Positions 43,918 through 55,850 are shown, numbered from the stretch's first letter. The stretch is DNA of 64,000 nt from Puccinellia tenuiflora (GCA_012064385.1 QRDG01000341.1:1202224-1266223), one strand, 5' to 3'. Made by a program: numbers and translations. The notes: generated by a model from the sequence alone, not told the origin.

Positions 43918-45894
43918 ATTTGAAGCTAGAAGTTCAGAGAACAATGAATTTGGTTGCCGAATTCAAAGAGGATTGGAAAAAGACAGGTTGCACAATTATG
44001 TCCGATGGCTGGACCGATAGAAAGAGAAGATCCATATGCAATTTTTTGGTGAAAAGCCCAAAATGTACTGCCTTTTTGGCTTCCGTTGATACTTCTGATA
44101 TTTCCAAAACAGCCGATAAAATTTGTGAAATGCTAGATGATATTGTTGAGATAGTAGGAGAGGACAATGTTGTGCAAGTTGTGACGGACAATGCGGCTAA
44201 CTACAAGGCAGCTGGTGATCTATTAATGGAAAAGAGAAAAAAGTTATTTTGGACACCATGCGCCACACATTGCATTGATATTATTCTTGAAAATTTTGAG
44301 AAAAAGATTAAGATGCACACCACAACAATTGCAAAGGGCCGAAAAAATCTGTACTTATATTTATTCAAGAACATTGCCACTTTCTTGGCTGAGAGAGTTC
44401 ACTAAAGGAAGAGAGTTAATAAGGCCAGCGATCACAAGATTTGCTACTGCGTATTTAACATTGGGTTGTCTACAGGAACTGAAAGGTCCATTGGTCAACA
44501 TGTTCAGTTCAAACAAGTGGAGGGGTAGCAAATTTGCTGCTAAAAAAGAAAGCAAGGAAATTCAGCAAATTGTATTGGATAGCAGTGGGTTTTGGCCTAA
44601 TGTTGCACTTTGTCTTAAGGCTGCGTTGCCAGTTGTAAAAGTTCTTAGGTTGGTTGATTCAGATGAGAAGCCTGCAATGCCTTTTATTTATGATGAGATG
44701 AGTCGTGCAAAAGAAAAGATAAAGCAAAATTTTGGCAATGTGAAGAGGAGGTATATCCGCTAATTCATGCTTGATGGTAAATCTGTTGTAGATTCTAATA
44801 TTAATATTATTTTTTGTATATTTACTTCTCTATATTATTTGTTAGCAGGTATAAGCAAATATTCGAGATTATTGATGAAAGATGGGAAACACAGCTCCAT
44901 AGGCCTTTGCATGTTGCTGCATACTACTTAAATCCACATTGCCATTATAGTGCCAATTTTAGGGCTGCAGAAGTAAAACGTGGCCTTTTACACATGTCTG
45001 GACAAAATGGTTCCTGATTTGGATGAAAGAGTGAAGATAGACATACAGCTTGATGCATTTAAAAATGGATTAGGTCTTTTTGGAATGGAATCGGCTGTCC
45101 TGACTAGAACTAAGAAATCTCCAGGTTAGTTACTTTGCAAAAGTGTGTATTAACTTTATCACTTTTACTTAACTTTATAGCCATTTTATTTGGGTAAGTA
45201 TTAACACAGTCTTAATTTCTTGCACCAGCGGATTGGTGGGATTCATATGGGGATGAGTTGCAAAAGTTCGCTATTAAAGTTTTGAGCTTAACTTGTAGCT
45301 CTTCAGGCTATGAGCAAAATTTTAGTGCCTTGAGCAAGTAAGAACTTCGTTTGTTAATCTGTTCCTTTGCAACATTACATAGTATGTGCGATGCACTAAT
45401 GTTATTATTATGAAACTTATGTAGGTACACTCTAAAAAAAGAAATCGCTTGCACCAAGAGAAGATGAATGATCTAGTCTTTGTCATGTACAATCTGAAGC
45501 TGTTTGATAGGCAAGCAAGAAGAATGAGACAAGCAAAGGTGACCTATGATGTAGAAGATGTATCTTCTGACGATGAATGGATAACTGAAAAAGAGGACCC
45601 TGTTCTCCCTCCAGAAAAGAATTGGTTGCGTGCTCTAGATAGAATTGCCCATAGGGAAGCTGAGAAAGAACAAGAGACTGATCCTGAAAAGGAACTTGAA
45701 AATATGGTCAATAATTTAACTGAAGCATGTACGTGAACTTACTTCACTCGAATATTAACATATTTTTTGTTCTTTGTTTTAACCATTATTTTGTTTTGTT
45801 CGTAGGTGGTGATGATCTTGGTTTGGACCAGGATCTTGATGGCTATGACTTTGAGGACTACAATAATGAAGATGGAGAAGATGGCGACGATTAA
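43839..45894 (+). pseudogene. hAT-type transposase relic (DUF659 and hAT C-terminal region)
   Basis: The first recognisable exon starts after a likely acceptor near 43838 with MLRLDTRFKFGN. The DUF659 region reads KTGCTIMSDGWTDRKRRS, VVQVVTDNAANYKAAG and FWTPCATHCIDIILENF. After a frameshift near 44345 it continues LIRPAITRFATAYLTLGCL, ALCLKAALPVVKVLRLVD. An intron runs from about 44752 to 44849, then IFEIIDERWETQLHRPLHVA and YLNPHCHYS, another frameshift near 44985, and an exon near 45229-45338 with WWDSYGDELQKFAIKVLSLT and GYEQNFSAL. The hAT C-terminal part follows (NDLVFVMYNLKL), then an acidic tail ending at 45894. The N-terminal BED zinc finger is absent. The frameshifts make a functional protein unlikely. 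Confidence 0.83.
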
Positions 45895-46448
45895 TTTCCT
45901 TCGAAATCTGAGAGAGGCAGTACTTGTGCTGCTCCATCTACGCGAGTGAAGATGACAATCTTAATTTGGACGACATGTAATAATTGAGTGGTTGTTCTTC
46001 TTCAACGTTGTAGTGAATTTGTTTTTTCTTGTTTGCTCGGGCTGAACCATAATATGTGTGCCCAACGCCAATGATGAAACTGTATGTTGGAGGTTTATGC
46101 TGAATTCTATTTGTGGTTATGGACATATCCTACTTAAGTTGAGCTATATTATTTTTTGTTCATTCTCTTAGGAAATAAACATTCCTGGTCCTTTTTCAAA
46201 TCGTGGATATGTCTAAAATACTAGTATTCGTAGAATCGGGTCGAATCTTAGATTCTACGACTCGATTCAACGATACGATTCTACCGGAGTGTTTCCGATC
46301 CGATTCAGAATCACGATTCTGACAACCTTGTTTGTAACACACTATTAATCTTAGGTTTGTGTGGATGTATCAAATGTCTTCGAGTGAACCTAAATGCATG
46401 GGCATTGAGCCGATGATTCGTACTAGTTATTGACTATTTTAGTGGTAT
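45895..46448. other. hAT 3' flank with possible terminal repeat
   Basis: No gene. Near 46210-46330 the sequence is rich in GATTC/GAATC palindromes and ends GATTCTGACAACCTTG at 46330. Complemented, this starts CAAGGTTGTCAGAATC, a plausible hAT terminal repeat. The next eight bases would be the target duplication, but no matching left end is visible. TAT at 46446-46448 precedes the CACTA element. Confidence 0.4.
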
Positions 46449-46900
46449 CACTACGGGAGACACTGGCTTTGCCGTGCGGCCAAAATGCACGGCAAAGGAC
46501 CCAATACGCACGGCAAAGGCTTTACCGTGCGTAGGCGGACGGCAAAGACCGCACGGCAAAGCCTTGCCCGGCAAAGGGTACTTTGCCGTGCGCCTCTCCG
46601 AACACGCACGGCAAAGCCTTTGCCGTGCGGCCTTACCTTTGCCGTGCGGCGCAACGCTTTGCCGTGCAAACGGCTTTGCCGTGCGCTGTCACGCACTGCC
46701 GTGCGGTGTCCTTTGCCGTGCGCCTTCCAGCCGCCACGCACGGCAAAGATCGCACCTTTGCCGTGCGCCGCTCGTCCACCCGCACGGCAAATCACTTCCC
46801 AGGCGTACCCAGGCCAGCCCCTGGCATTTCCTTTGCCGTGCGTATGCGCACGGCAAAGTGACCAAATGGTTCTTTGCCGTGCGCATACGCACGGCAAAGG
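46449..46900. repeat. left terminal and subterminal repeats of the CACTA element
   Basis: More than 20 copies of TTTGCCGTGCG or its complement CGCACGGCAAA, in mixed orientation and irregular spacing, sometimes as close inverted pairs such as TGCCGTGCGCATACGCACGG. In En/Spm elements such motifs bind the TNPA protein. Confidence 0.88.
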
Positions 46901-47625
46901 CCCTGGGGTTTTTCATTTTAATTCTGTTTCAGGGTTTAAACACAATTTAAACACAGTTTAAACACCAATATACCACACAAATAAATACACAATATAACAT
47001 ACAATCTGAGCAACACAACAACATAATCCAACTTCATCCAACAACATCCATTAAAGTAGAGTACATGAACATCAACATAAAGTGCACCGGCTCATCATCT
47101 CTTTGCCCAACACAATTAAACACACAATCTGAACATTAGTACATGAACATCAATATAAACATAGGCCCTTATCCTCTCTTTGCATTAGATGGCCACATCT
47201 CCTTGCCCTTGTCCTTCTCCATCTCCTTGCCCTTCTTCTACAAGATCAAAAAGAAAGGTGAGATATCAACCTTGCATTCTATTTCATATACTCCATTCGT
47301 TCACTTATATAAGACATTATAATTCTAATATTAGCATTCTAATTCATATACTCTAAAATTTCAACAAGTGTCTAAAATTTGAACAAGTGGCTAAAATTTC
47401 ATAAAGTGGCTAAAATTTTAACTATGTGATGGCATCTTCACCAACTAAGCAATATAATATAAGATCATGGTAAACAATATAAAATGTCATCCTTTACCAA
47501 CTAAGCAATATAAGATGGCATCCTTCATGGTAAATGGCATTAACATGGCAAATGACATCTTATGGCATGGCATGGCAACATCCTCCAACAAGTGATGAAT
47601 GTAGAGGAACTAACCTTTATTGTAG
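46901..47625. other. CACTA left internal spacer
   Basis: AT-rich, with imperfect AACAC and ACATGAACATCAA repeats. A small Gly/Gln/Asp-coding stretch with stop at 47185-47237 resembles the last exon of the neighbouring TNPA-like gene (47626-47692) and may be an alternative or duplicated terminal exon. No other gene is seen. Confidence 0.5.
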
Positions 47626-50191
47626 CTAACTATGTGATGGTCCGGATCCATCTCCTTGTCCGGATCCATCTCCTTGTCCACCATGTTCTACTAGGTGAAA
47701 AGAAAAATAATGAGATTGCTAAATTTCCAACAAGTGTGAGACAATAGAGTAAATTATGCAATTTTCAAGTTATTTTTGGTACAAGTGTGATCGATGTCAT
47801 TCTACAACCTAGAAGTGCGTTGGTCACAAGTGTAGGAGAAGTCACCTGTAAACTGCGTCAGGCTCCGGATGATGTTTGGATTGTTGACGGTCGTCTGAGG
47901 TGTCACCGGGCTCTGACCGGGCTGAGGTGCCTGGATGAGCTGCATGTTCGGTATCACCGGGCTCTGACCGGTCTGTTGTTGCAGCTGCATATGTTGTTCG
48001 GGTTAGACAATAAGACAAGAGAAATATGATGGAGATATTAGGTTAACCACTCACCCACGGGAAGGCGAAAGGAGGAGTAGGAAGCGTCCCCGGTGGAGAA
48101 GTCAGAAGGGTCTGGTTCGCAAACCAGTTCATCATCTGTTGTTGCTGCTGCATCTGTGTCTGCAACTGCATCTGCAGCTGCTGGCTCGCTCTAAGCTGCT
48201 CCTCCAGCTGCTTCTGCCGCTGCTCCGCCTCCTGCCGGTATCTCTCTTCCCTGGCTTCCATGTCCGCCTACGTTGTGTCGCCGCGATGTCATTAACATTG
48301 CAATGTAAAACATGTAAAGAAGCGTAGAGGACCGAGGAAGAACATACCCGTAACCGCTCGACAGCTAGATCCGAAGCTCGTGGCCGGGGCTCAACCCGAG
48401 GCTGGTCGCGAGTACGGCCTCTACGGACCTGGCGTAGAGACGGCTCGGTCATTGGGTCGACGCACCCGTCACCAATCCAGAGTTGGCCATGCTTCTTGCC
48501 TTGTCCCGCAAGGATCGCAGCCTCAACGTCAAAGTCCTCGGTGTATGGGTCGGAGGACTCGCCGCGCACCTCCTTGAACTTCGATACATACGCCTCACAC
48601 TTGGTCTCGGCTTGCTCATTGACCCACATGGACCCTGTCTGAGGATGCGGCGCCTTCCTGGTCTTCATCTTTTTAATGAGGCCAAATAAATTTGGCTTCA
48701 CTCCTGTCTTTTTTTCCTGCAAAAGAGAACATGTAATTAACTGAAGTGGGAGTTAACAATATATAACGTGAACTCAAAGAACGAAGTAACCATTTGCTCA
48801 CCTCTTCCTGCATGTGAAGGGAGAGGGGGATGCTGCCTTGGATATGTGATCCACCTCGCATCTCTGCCCGCTTCCGCTTGCCCTCCTCGTGCTTCTGGAG
48901 GTACTGAGGGCATGTCCACCACATGACCATCGCCATATAGCATGCGCGGTCGGTGCCGACGTACTGAGGAGGGTTCTACATACACAAGATAGACCCATTA
49001 TTACAACAGAAACTACGTGGCGATAAGGAAATCAATAACACAGAAATGCAAATACCTGCAGGTACTGCCACGGTGCCATGAGCATATCCCGAGCGTCCTC
49101 CTTAGACATGTGGATTTTGCGGTCGGCGTGCCAGTTGCGGACGCACTGAACACGTGCCTCGTAGTGCATGCCAGTCACCCTCCTCTTGCAAATCTCGTGT
49201 AAGATGAAGTCGCACGCACGCTCCTGACCCTCCGCCCTCTTGAAGTATTGCTGCAACCATGCACATAGGTAAAACAAGGGGCATTAGTGCAACTATTGTC
49301 CACCAACGAGTGTTTGAATGCTAAAAAGTCAAAAGCCACGTACCCAGAAACGGTGTACAACCACCTCCTGCATGTTCTCGTGCCTGCCGTGAGGATCTGG
49401 CGCGTAGCTGTAGTGCTTCCAACTCCAAGCTACGTCGCGGCCACCGGTGGGGAGATTGACAAGCCCAGGAAAATACTTGCGAAGTAGTCCTCCAATGATG
49501 TTCGAGTAGGCACGTGACGGCTTCTTCAGCGGGTCACCATACACGAACGACCTGCACAATTCAATGCCAAAATCAGTACGTATGTGATAAGAAATTCGAT
49601 AATGATGAAATTTCGATAATGGAATGCCAAAATCAGCATTTTACCTCTTTCCACCGGGCGCGAGAACACAGTCGCTATAGGACCAAGTCTTTCGGTGGGG
49701 GAGTGTCGTTTTCCCACGCTGATACGGCCCCTTCTCGCGTGGCCGCAGCCTCTCCTCGGGAGCAACGTACTCCTCCTCCGGCGGTTCCCAATCTAGGGAT
49801 GGGTCAGGTTCAAACGGTAACCCCCCCAGCCCCTCATCCTCCTCCTCCGAGAGGTCCTCCTCGTCCTCCTCCACGTCCTCCCCACCCGAGTGCTGGGAGG
49901 CCTCCCCACCTCCGAGATCCGCCTCCTCCCCACTCGAGTGCTGGGAGGCCTCCCCACCTCCGAGATCCGTGTCGTCCACATCATCCTCAGCTAGGGAGGG
50001 CTAGGAGAAGGGCTACGAGGAGGTTCCCGCGTCGCATTCTTCCTACGTGCTCGACGAGGGGGGCTAGGAGAAGCAGCGGGAGGAGTTTCTTCCCGCGTCG
50101 CATTCTTCCTACGGGAACCACTCGGCTTGGTCACAAGCTCAGTCAAGTTCTTGACCTTTTTCCGAACGGCCTTGCCTACTCCTCTTGGCAT
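47626..50191 (-). pseudogene. TNPA-like CACTA gene (Transposase_24 family), frameshifted
   Basis: Accessory transposition protein thought to bind the subterminal motifs. ATG at 50191 (MPRGVGKAVRKKVK, basic). Exons, minus strand: 50191 to about 49646, with an acidic stretch and SLDWEPPEEEYVAPEERL; about 49551-49345 (GGLLRKYFPGLVNLP, AWSWKHYSYAPD); 49251-49054 (ACDFILHEICKRRVTG); 48976-48804 (QYVGTDRACYMAMVMWW); about 48720-48345 (GVKPNLFGLIKKMKTRKA, QAETKCEAYVSKF); 48271-48049, a Gln-rich coiled coil; about 48000-47846; last exon to 47626. Splice sites fit GT-AG and phases match where checked. A one-base frame change near 49995-50005, between the Pro/Ser-rich and acidic stretches of exon 1, breaks the frame unless it is a sequencing error. 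Confidence 0.78.
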
Positions 50192-50212
50192 GTTTGTATC
50201 ACCTGCAAACAC

Positions 50213-50465
50213 AATGAAAAGAGTGGTTTATTAGTACGCAATGTCAAAAGATGAATATTTGTAAAGCAACAAAGATATAAATACATGAATATTTGTGAAA
50301 GCAACAATAATGCAAATAGATGAACGTTAGTAAAAGCAACAATAATTAAAATAGCAAAGAGTTCTCACAAACATAGCACAGAGTTCTTACAGATACACCA
50401 GCTCGACTATCACTATTACATAGAGTTATTACTACATAATCATCTACTACATAGAGTTATTACAA
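50213..50465. other. spacer between the two CACTA genes
   Basis: AT-rich with short ATAGAGTTATTACTACAT-type repeats near 50400-50465. Both genes lie on the minus strand, so this is the terminator region of the transposase gene and the upstream region of the TNPA-like gene. No clear signal was identified. Confidence 0.4.
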
Positions 50466-53400
50466 TCAGTAGCCTGTGTCGACATCGGTAATTGGATCAC
50501 ATTTTTCGTCATCGCCATCAGGCTCGACGAACCAATAATCATCAATGAAACCAGCTGGAGGTTGTCCAGGATTGAGGTCAACGCCTGCTTTGAACGCCTC
50601 GAGCAAACTCAGGTCTTCCTTGTCACAAACATCTTCCTCTATGCCCTCATCTTCTTCTTGTTCAACCTCTACGACCATGTCATCAAAGGCCGGCAAGTCG
50701 ATGGTGAAATGACCGGGGAGCCCTTCATCCTGATAAAACTCGACATTCTGTGTTGAGGGGTCTACGCGGCGGTAATCGTCCTTGTTTGGCAGGGGCGGCC
50801 TAATGCGTGAAGGTACCGTCATCACAACATCCCATCCCTGTAGACGTTTTGCCGGGTTTTTGCACGGGTACGGGAGATAGAATACTTGGAAGGCCTGGGT
50901 AGCCAAAATGTACACATCCTCTCCCTTATAAACAGAGCTTCTTTCAACTTCGACCAATCCAATTTCAGGATCCCGTCTCACCCGACGTGGGTCGAACCAA
51001 TGGCATTTGAATACGACGGGATTTAGCCCTTTATCAAACCCGTAATTCAGCTCGTATATACCCTCGACTCTTCCATAGTAATGGAGTCCATCATCACCTT
51101 GACACACCAACCCGCTATTTATTGTCTTCGCGTTGGGACGGCTTGTTGTGTATTCATGGGTCTGGAAGCGATACCCGTTCACGTCATAAGAATTGAACGT
51201 GTCGACGGAATGGTTAAAGCCCCTAGCAATTTTTCTTAGCTCGGGCTTCATCTCTTTGTCAGTTCTTGCCTACAAGTTTAGCACGAGAAGCTTAGGACGA
51301 GAAATAACCGATAAATGTCGGCAGTGCAAGCAAATTTGGATAGAATAGTACCAAACCACAGAACCAGCTACTGAAACCGAGACCGCCGCCCTTTTCGAAA
51401 ATATGTTTGGATTCTTCCGGGGTAGGCTCCCTTTGGTACTTCCAATATTTAGCCGTGAATGTTCTATACCAATGAAAAGAGGAAGAGTTAGCCACGAACA
51501 TACGAGTGAATGTTTGCGAATAACTAAATGGTTAGCACTTACTGGATGTATGGCTTCACTTCCACCATGGTGTTCAAGACATACGAGTGGATCAAGGTCC
51601 GCTCATGTATATTCGTCTTGTACGTCTTCAGACCACTTGACTTGCCACCAAGCCCTATGAAGATGCTGAGCTTGGGTACATCTTCAGTGTTGGGGGCATT
51701 GTATCGGAGGACCGGGTTGTGCTTTGTGGGAATGTTCGGATCGTAGTGCTTAGTGGTGAAGTTCGCCACCTCCACGTTAAGGACTGCCTCGGCTATGGAT
51801 GCTTCGATCTTGCATTTATTGCCTGTCATTTTACGAAGCCTTTGTGTTTCTCTCTCGGGCGGATACTGCCAACGACCCCAATTCGGCCCCCCCTTCAAAC
51901 ACTCGTACGCGAGGTGCAAGATCATATGTTGCATCGGATTAAAGAACCCTGGAGGAAAGATCCTCTCAAGATCGCAAAGCAACTTGGGTGCATCTTTATC
52001 TAGCTTCTCAATCACTTTAGTGTCTAACTCCTTAGCACAAATCTGGCGGAAGAAAAAGCTCAACCTCGACAGCACTCGCCAAATCTGCTCAGGGACATAG
52101 CCTCGAATCATCACCGGCATTATCCGCTCAAGCCATACGTGGTAGTCATGACTCTTGAGTCCTTGTACTCGCAACGTTTCCATGTTCACACCCCTCATCC
52201 AGTTGGCTGCGAACCCATCAGGGAAAAACAAACAATGCTTCATCCAATGGAAGACCTCCCTTTTTTGGGCCTTTGTGAGGGAGAACGGAGCTTGTCGCTT
52301 AGTCCACGTTTTTTTGGCGCCATGAGGTGGCTGCATGTTCAACTTTGGTCTATCACACAATTTTTCTTGATCAAGTCGAGACTTTATGTTATCCTTCGTC
52401 TTCTCAGTGTCCATGATGGTGCTCCAACATGCATCACTGATATTCTTCTCGGTGTGCATTGTATCAATGTTATGCGGGAGCTCGAGATCCTCAAAGTAAG
52501 GGAGCTTCCATAAGCACGGCTTGTGGGTCCATTGGTGTGTCTCCCCATATCCCAAGAAACCATTTCCATCGGGCTTAGGCTGGAGAGCTTCTAACTCGGC
52601 CTTGATTTCCTTTCCGGTCTTCGGAATTGGCCTCGGGTCATGGACAACACGGCCTTTTTTGAAACTCTTTACATCACTCCTGTACTGATGATTCTGCTCT
52701 AGGAACTGTCGAGCTTCATCAAAGCAGGAATACTTGCCTCCCTTGTCCAGCCAGAAGAAAAGCACAGCCTGCCTGCACACTGGGCAAGGCCACTTCCCAT
52801 GTGTACACCACCCGCAGAACAAGGCACGTGCTGGCAGGTCATGCAGTGAGGTGTGGTACCAGACATACATATCGAAGTACTCCTTCTTTGATGCATCATA
52901 TGTTCGGATCCCACGACCTTCCCAGCCACGAAGCAAATCATCCACCAGCGGTTCCAGGTACACATTCATGTTCTTACCCGGGTATTTCGGCCCTGGGATT
53001 ATCATCGACACAAACATGTTTTCTGATCTCATGCAGACGCCAGGGGGGAGGTTCAGGGGAATTACAAACACTGGCCAACAACTGTATACTGCAGCCGACA
53101 TACCATATGGATTGAACCCATCGGTTGATATCGCAACTGCTACGCTCCTCGAGTCACCGGCTTTCAGTGGATACTTCTTGACAAAGTTCTTCCATGCACT
53201 ACCATCCGACGGATGTATCATCTTGCCAGTGTATCTGTTTCCTTCTACGGCCCACCTCATCTGCTGGGCAATATCCTCGGTCATGAAGAGCCGCTGGATC
53301 CTCGGCAGGACTGGAAGATACCGGAGGATATTCTTGGCAATCGTGGTCTGCCTCTTCTGACCATCACCATTGGTGTCAACCTCAAAGTACCTAGAGGATT

Positions 53401-54142
53401 TGCATTTGATGCAATATTTTGTGTCAGCATGCTCCCCTCTGAATAGCATGCATCCCTTTGGACAAGCATGTATCTGCTGAGATGACATCTTAAGGTCACT
53501 GAGCAATTTGGTCGAATAGTAAAAGTTTTGCGGCAAGAGGTGCCCTTTCGGCAGAATGCTGCCAATGACGACCAGAAGCTCATCAAACCCATCTCTGCAC
53601 AAGTTCCTGCGGCACTTGAAGGCCATAAGGCGAGCTATAGCATCTAGTTGGGTAACATCTGTATTTTCGTGTAGGGGTTTCTGCGAAGCAAACAAAGCCT
53701 CATAATATTGCCTTGTGTTTTCCTCCGGCTCCTCACGTGTCTCTGCATCCTGAGATGTCTCCGCCTCTACATGAGGGCTTTCAGGCACATTAGCATTAGC
53801 CAAGTTTTCTAAGCACCTATCAAACCCAGTATCATATTCTCTCCTAGGATGAATCTGCCGAATCTGCCGCACCTCCTTCCTAGCACGTTTTTTGGCCTTT
53901 TCTCCATGGAAAGTCCAAATCTTGTAGGATGGTGTGAACCCAAACTTGAGCAGGTGACTACTCAGAGTTTCCTTGTTCTGTGGCTTTTCATTATCGCACT
54001 TACTACAAGGGCAGAAAACTGTTCTGGGTTTGCTACGGATGTCAAACGCACTGTTCACGAACTGCTCTGTCTTTTCTAGCCATTCATCGGTATAGTTCCA
54101 CGGACTGATTCTGCCATCGTACATCCAGTCACGATTATCCAT
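50466..54142 (-). CDS. TNP2-like CACTA transposase
   Basis: Three exons on the minus strand; it cuts and joins CACTA ends. Exon 1 (54142 to about 51541) gives about 866 residues. An N-terminal transposon-associated zinc domain (WMYDGRISPWNYTDEWLEK, FCPCSKCDNE) is followed by the Transposase_21 core (CPKGCMLFRGEHADTKYC, ISTDGFNPYGMS, CWPVFVIPLNLPPG, HNIDTMHTEKNISD) and a DUF4218-type region (FFRQICAKELDTKV, PMQHMILHLAYECLKGG). Exon 2 (51456-51312) carries KYWKYQREPTPEESKHIF. Exon 3 (about 51270-50466) carries a DUF4216 region (VVFKCHWFDPRRVRRD, FYLPYPCKN) and an acidic tail, with its stop at 50466-50468. I found no frameshift or internal stop in exon 1. This is the one transposase in the window that may still be intact; splice sites are by inspection. 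Confidence 0.88.
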
Positions 54143-54262
54143 CCTTTATTCAGCACCAAAACAGACAAACATAGCATTTATATAAATAGGAATTAAATGC
54201 ATCATAGTTTAATTTTTTTTAACGCATGCATCAACCTACATCTCTACTAGGTGGGCTCCTAG

Positions 54263-54478
54263 CAGCCGCCGGATCCGTAGATTGAGTACGTCCTCCCTGC
54301 TCTATCCCGACCCGAGACAGAATTTCGGCAGCACCTCCCCGCTGTTCTCCCGATACACGTCTCGGCAAAAAGCCGAGAGGGATGTGCATCCGGAGAACAA
54401 CGGGGAGGCGCTGCCGAAATCCTGTCTCGGATCGAGGTAGAGCGGGGAGAACGTACCCAACTACGCATCCGCCGGCTG
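54263..54478. repeat. long inverted repeat (hairpin) upstream of the transposase gene
   Basis: Two arms of about 105 bp around a 5-nt A loop at 54367-54371. Arm 1 starts CAGCCGCCGGATCC and arm 2, complemented, starts CAGCCGGCGGATGC. Both pass through GAGACAG(A/G)ATTTCGGCAGC and close with CTCGGC. Pairing is about 85% by eye. Confidence 0.85.
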
Positions 54479-54489
54479 TCCCGATAAAT

Positions 54490-54557
54490 GTCGTAAGAGT
54501 TACGGTTCATAATATGCGAGACCACTAATGCATATTTATCCGCGTAACCCTTACGAC
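54490..54557. repeat. second, shorter inverted repeat
   Basis: Arms of about 28 bp: GTCGTAAGAGTTACG on the left and, complemented, GTCGTAAGGGTTACG on the right, both continuing to ATATGC around a loop of about 12 nt. It lies 11 bp from the larger hairpin. Confidence 0.75.
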
Positions 54558-55140
54558 CGGGAAGTGACGCCTAGGTAACGCGACATACTTGGTGATCTAG
54601 ACACAAAAATAAAACCTAGGTACATAGGCGCAAGATTTTTACCCTAGAAGCGTGAGTGAAATGGTGAAGTAGATCCGGGACTCCCGTCAAACACCCCCGC
54701 GACGCCGCACCCAGTGTCCACCTAAAAGCATCACCTGCATTGCGAGAAAATGAATTAGTATACTAACAAAATTAAGTTAACCCTGGCAGATAGCTAAAAT
54801 TGTATCTTCTGACGGATAGTATTTCAAAGGTAGAAACCAAAATGCGCTTTCAGACATTTTGAAAATTGCCTCTATGGTTAGCTATTTTTCGCACATTTGG
54901 CAATACCTATAAAGTCTATTTTAGGCACCATTGAAAACTACTAGAAACTGAATTTTGAGGCATTATTTTGTAGAATTGTTGAAATATTCAAAAGTACCTA
55001 ATGATATAACATTTCATGGACCTACCGAAAGCGATCTCTTCTACCCAACTAAATGCAGCATTTCTATTTTTCCTTTTAAAATAGTGCCTCTAAATTGGGT
55101 ACATTTTGTCTGCATTGCATAAATAAATTGACAAAAAAAA
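54558..55140. other. AT-rich spacer upstream of the CACTA transposase
   Basis: No gene. Probably promoter or leader sequence of the transposase gene together with the hairpins; no convincing TATA box could be chosen. Confidence 0.4.
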
Positions 55141-55159
55141 AACAACACGAGCTCACCTC

Positions 55160-55600
55160 GGGTGGGGGAGGGGAGGAGGCGGTGGCGGAGGGGAGGAGCT
55201 GCGGCGGTAGAGGCAGGGCGAGGCGGCGGTGGCGGAGGGGAGGAGCGGCCGGCAGGGGCAGGGCGAGGCGGCGGTGGGCGTCGGTGGAGGGGAGGTGCGG
55301 GCCGGGGGTGGCGAAGGGGAGGAGGCGGTGGCGGAGGGGAGGAGGGCCGGGGGTGGCGGAGGGGAGGAGCCTGAACCGGCGGACGAGCTGCGCCGGTCGC
55401 GGAGGGGAGGAGCTGCGCCGGCGGAGGGGAGCTGCACGGGCCGGGAGTGGCGGCGGAGGGGAGCTGCCCGGGCCGGGGGTGGCGGCGGAGGGGAGCTGCC
55501 CGGGCCGGGGTGGCGGCGGAGGGGAGCTGCGCGAGCCGGGGGTGGCGGCGGAGGGGAGCTTCGGCGGCGGCGGAGCTGCGGGGGCTGGGGGTGCGCGCGT
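55160..55600. repeat. GC-rich minisatellite
   Basis: Short GGCGGTGGCGGAGGGGAGGA-type repeats to about 55440, then four units of about 32 bp (starts at 55447, 55479, 55510 and 55542) built on GTGGCGGCGGAGGGGAGCTG. Open frames of Gly/Arg- or Pro/Ser-rich protein on both strands are artefacts of composition. Confidence 0.78.
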
Positions 55601-55693
55601 GTGACGACTGCGTGCGTGTGCGTGCGAAATGGGGATCGATCGGGCGCGCGTGCGTGTTTGACTGCGAGATGGGGATTTAGCTAGGGTTCCGAC

Positions 55694-55850
55694 CGCTTTG
55701 CCGTGCGCGCGGAACAGTGCACGGCAATGCTGTCTTTGCCGTGCGTCTTCTTCTTTGCCGTGCGCCTACGCACGGTAAATACCCTTTGCCGTGCGCCTAC
55801 GCACGGGAAAGATCCTTTGCCGTGCGCCTACGCACGGGAAAGATCATTTT
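55694..55850. repeat. internal block of CACTA terminal-type motifs
   Basis: Several copies of CTTTGCCGTGCGCCTACGCA, each a near-palindrome with CGCACGGGAAAG and spaced about 32 bp. It is the same motif as the element ends, but 3.3 kb inside the right terminus. Confidence 0.82.

Noticed and set aside
46449..46910. CRISPR-like reading of the repeated TTTGCCGTGCG units
   Set aside because: The spacing is irregular, the orientation mixed and the genome a plant's. These are CACTA subterminal repeats.
46451..46961. ORFs of about 150 codons on both strands at the CACTA left end
   Set aside because: They are translations of the TTTGCCGTGCG repeats (recurrent FAVR, LCRA and HGK peptides).
55095..55684. 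Gly/Arg-rich and Pro/Ser-rich ORFs in the GC-rich minisatellite
   Set aside because: They follow the repeat unit, are open on both strands and match no protein family.
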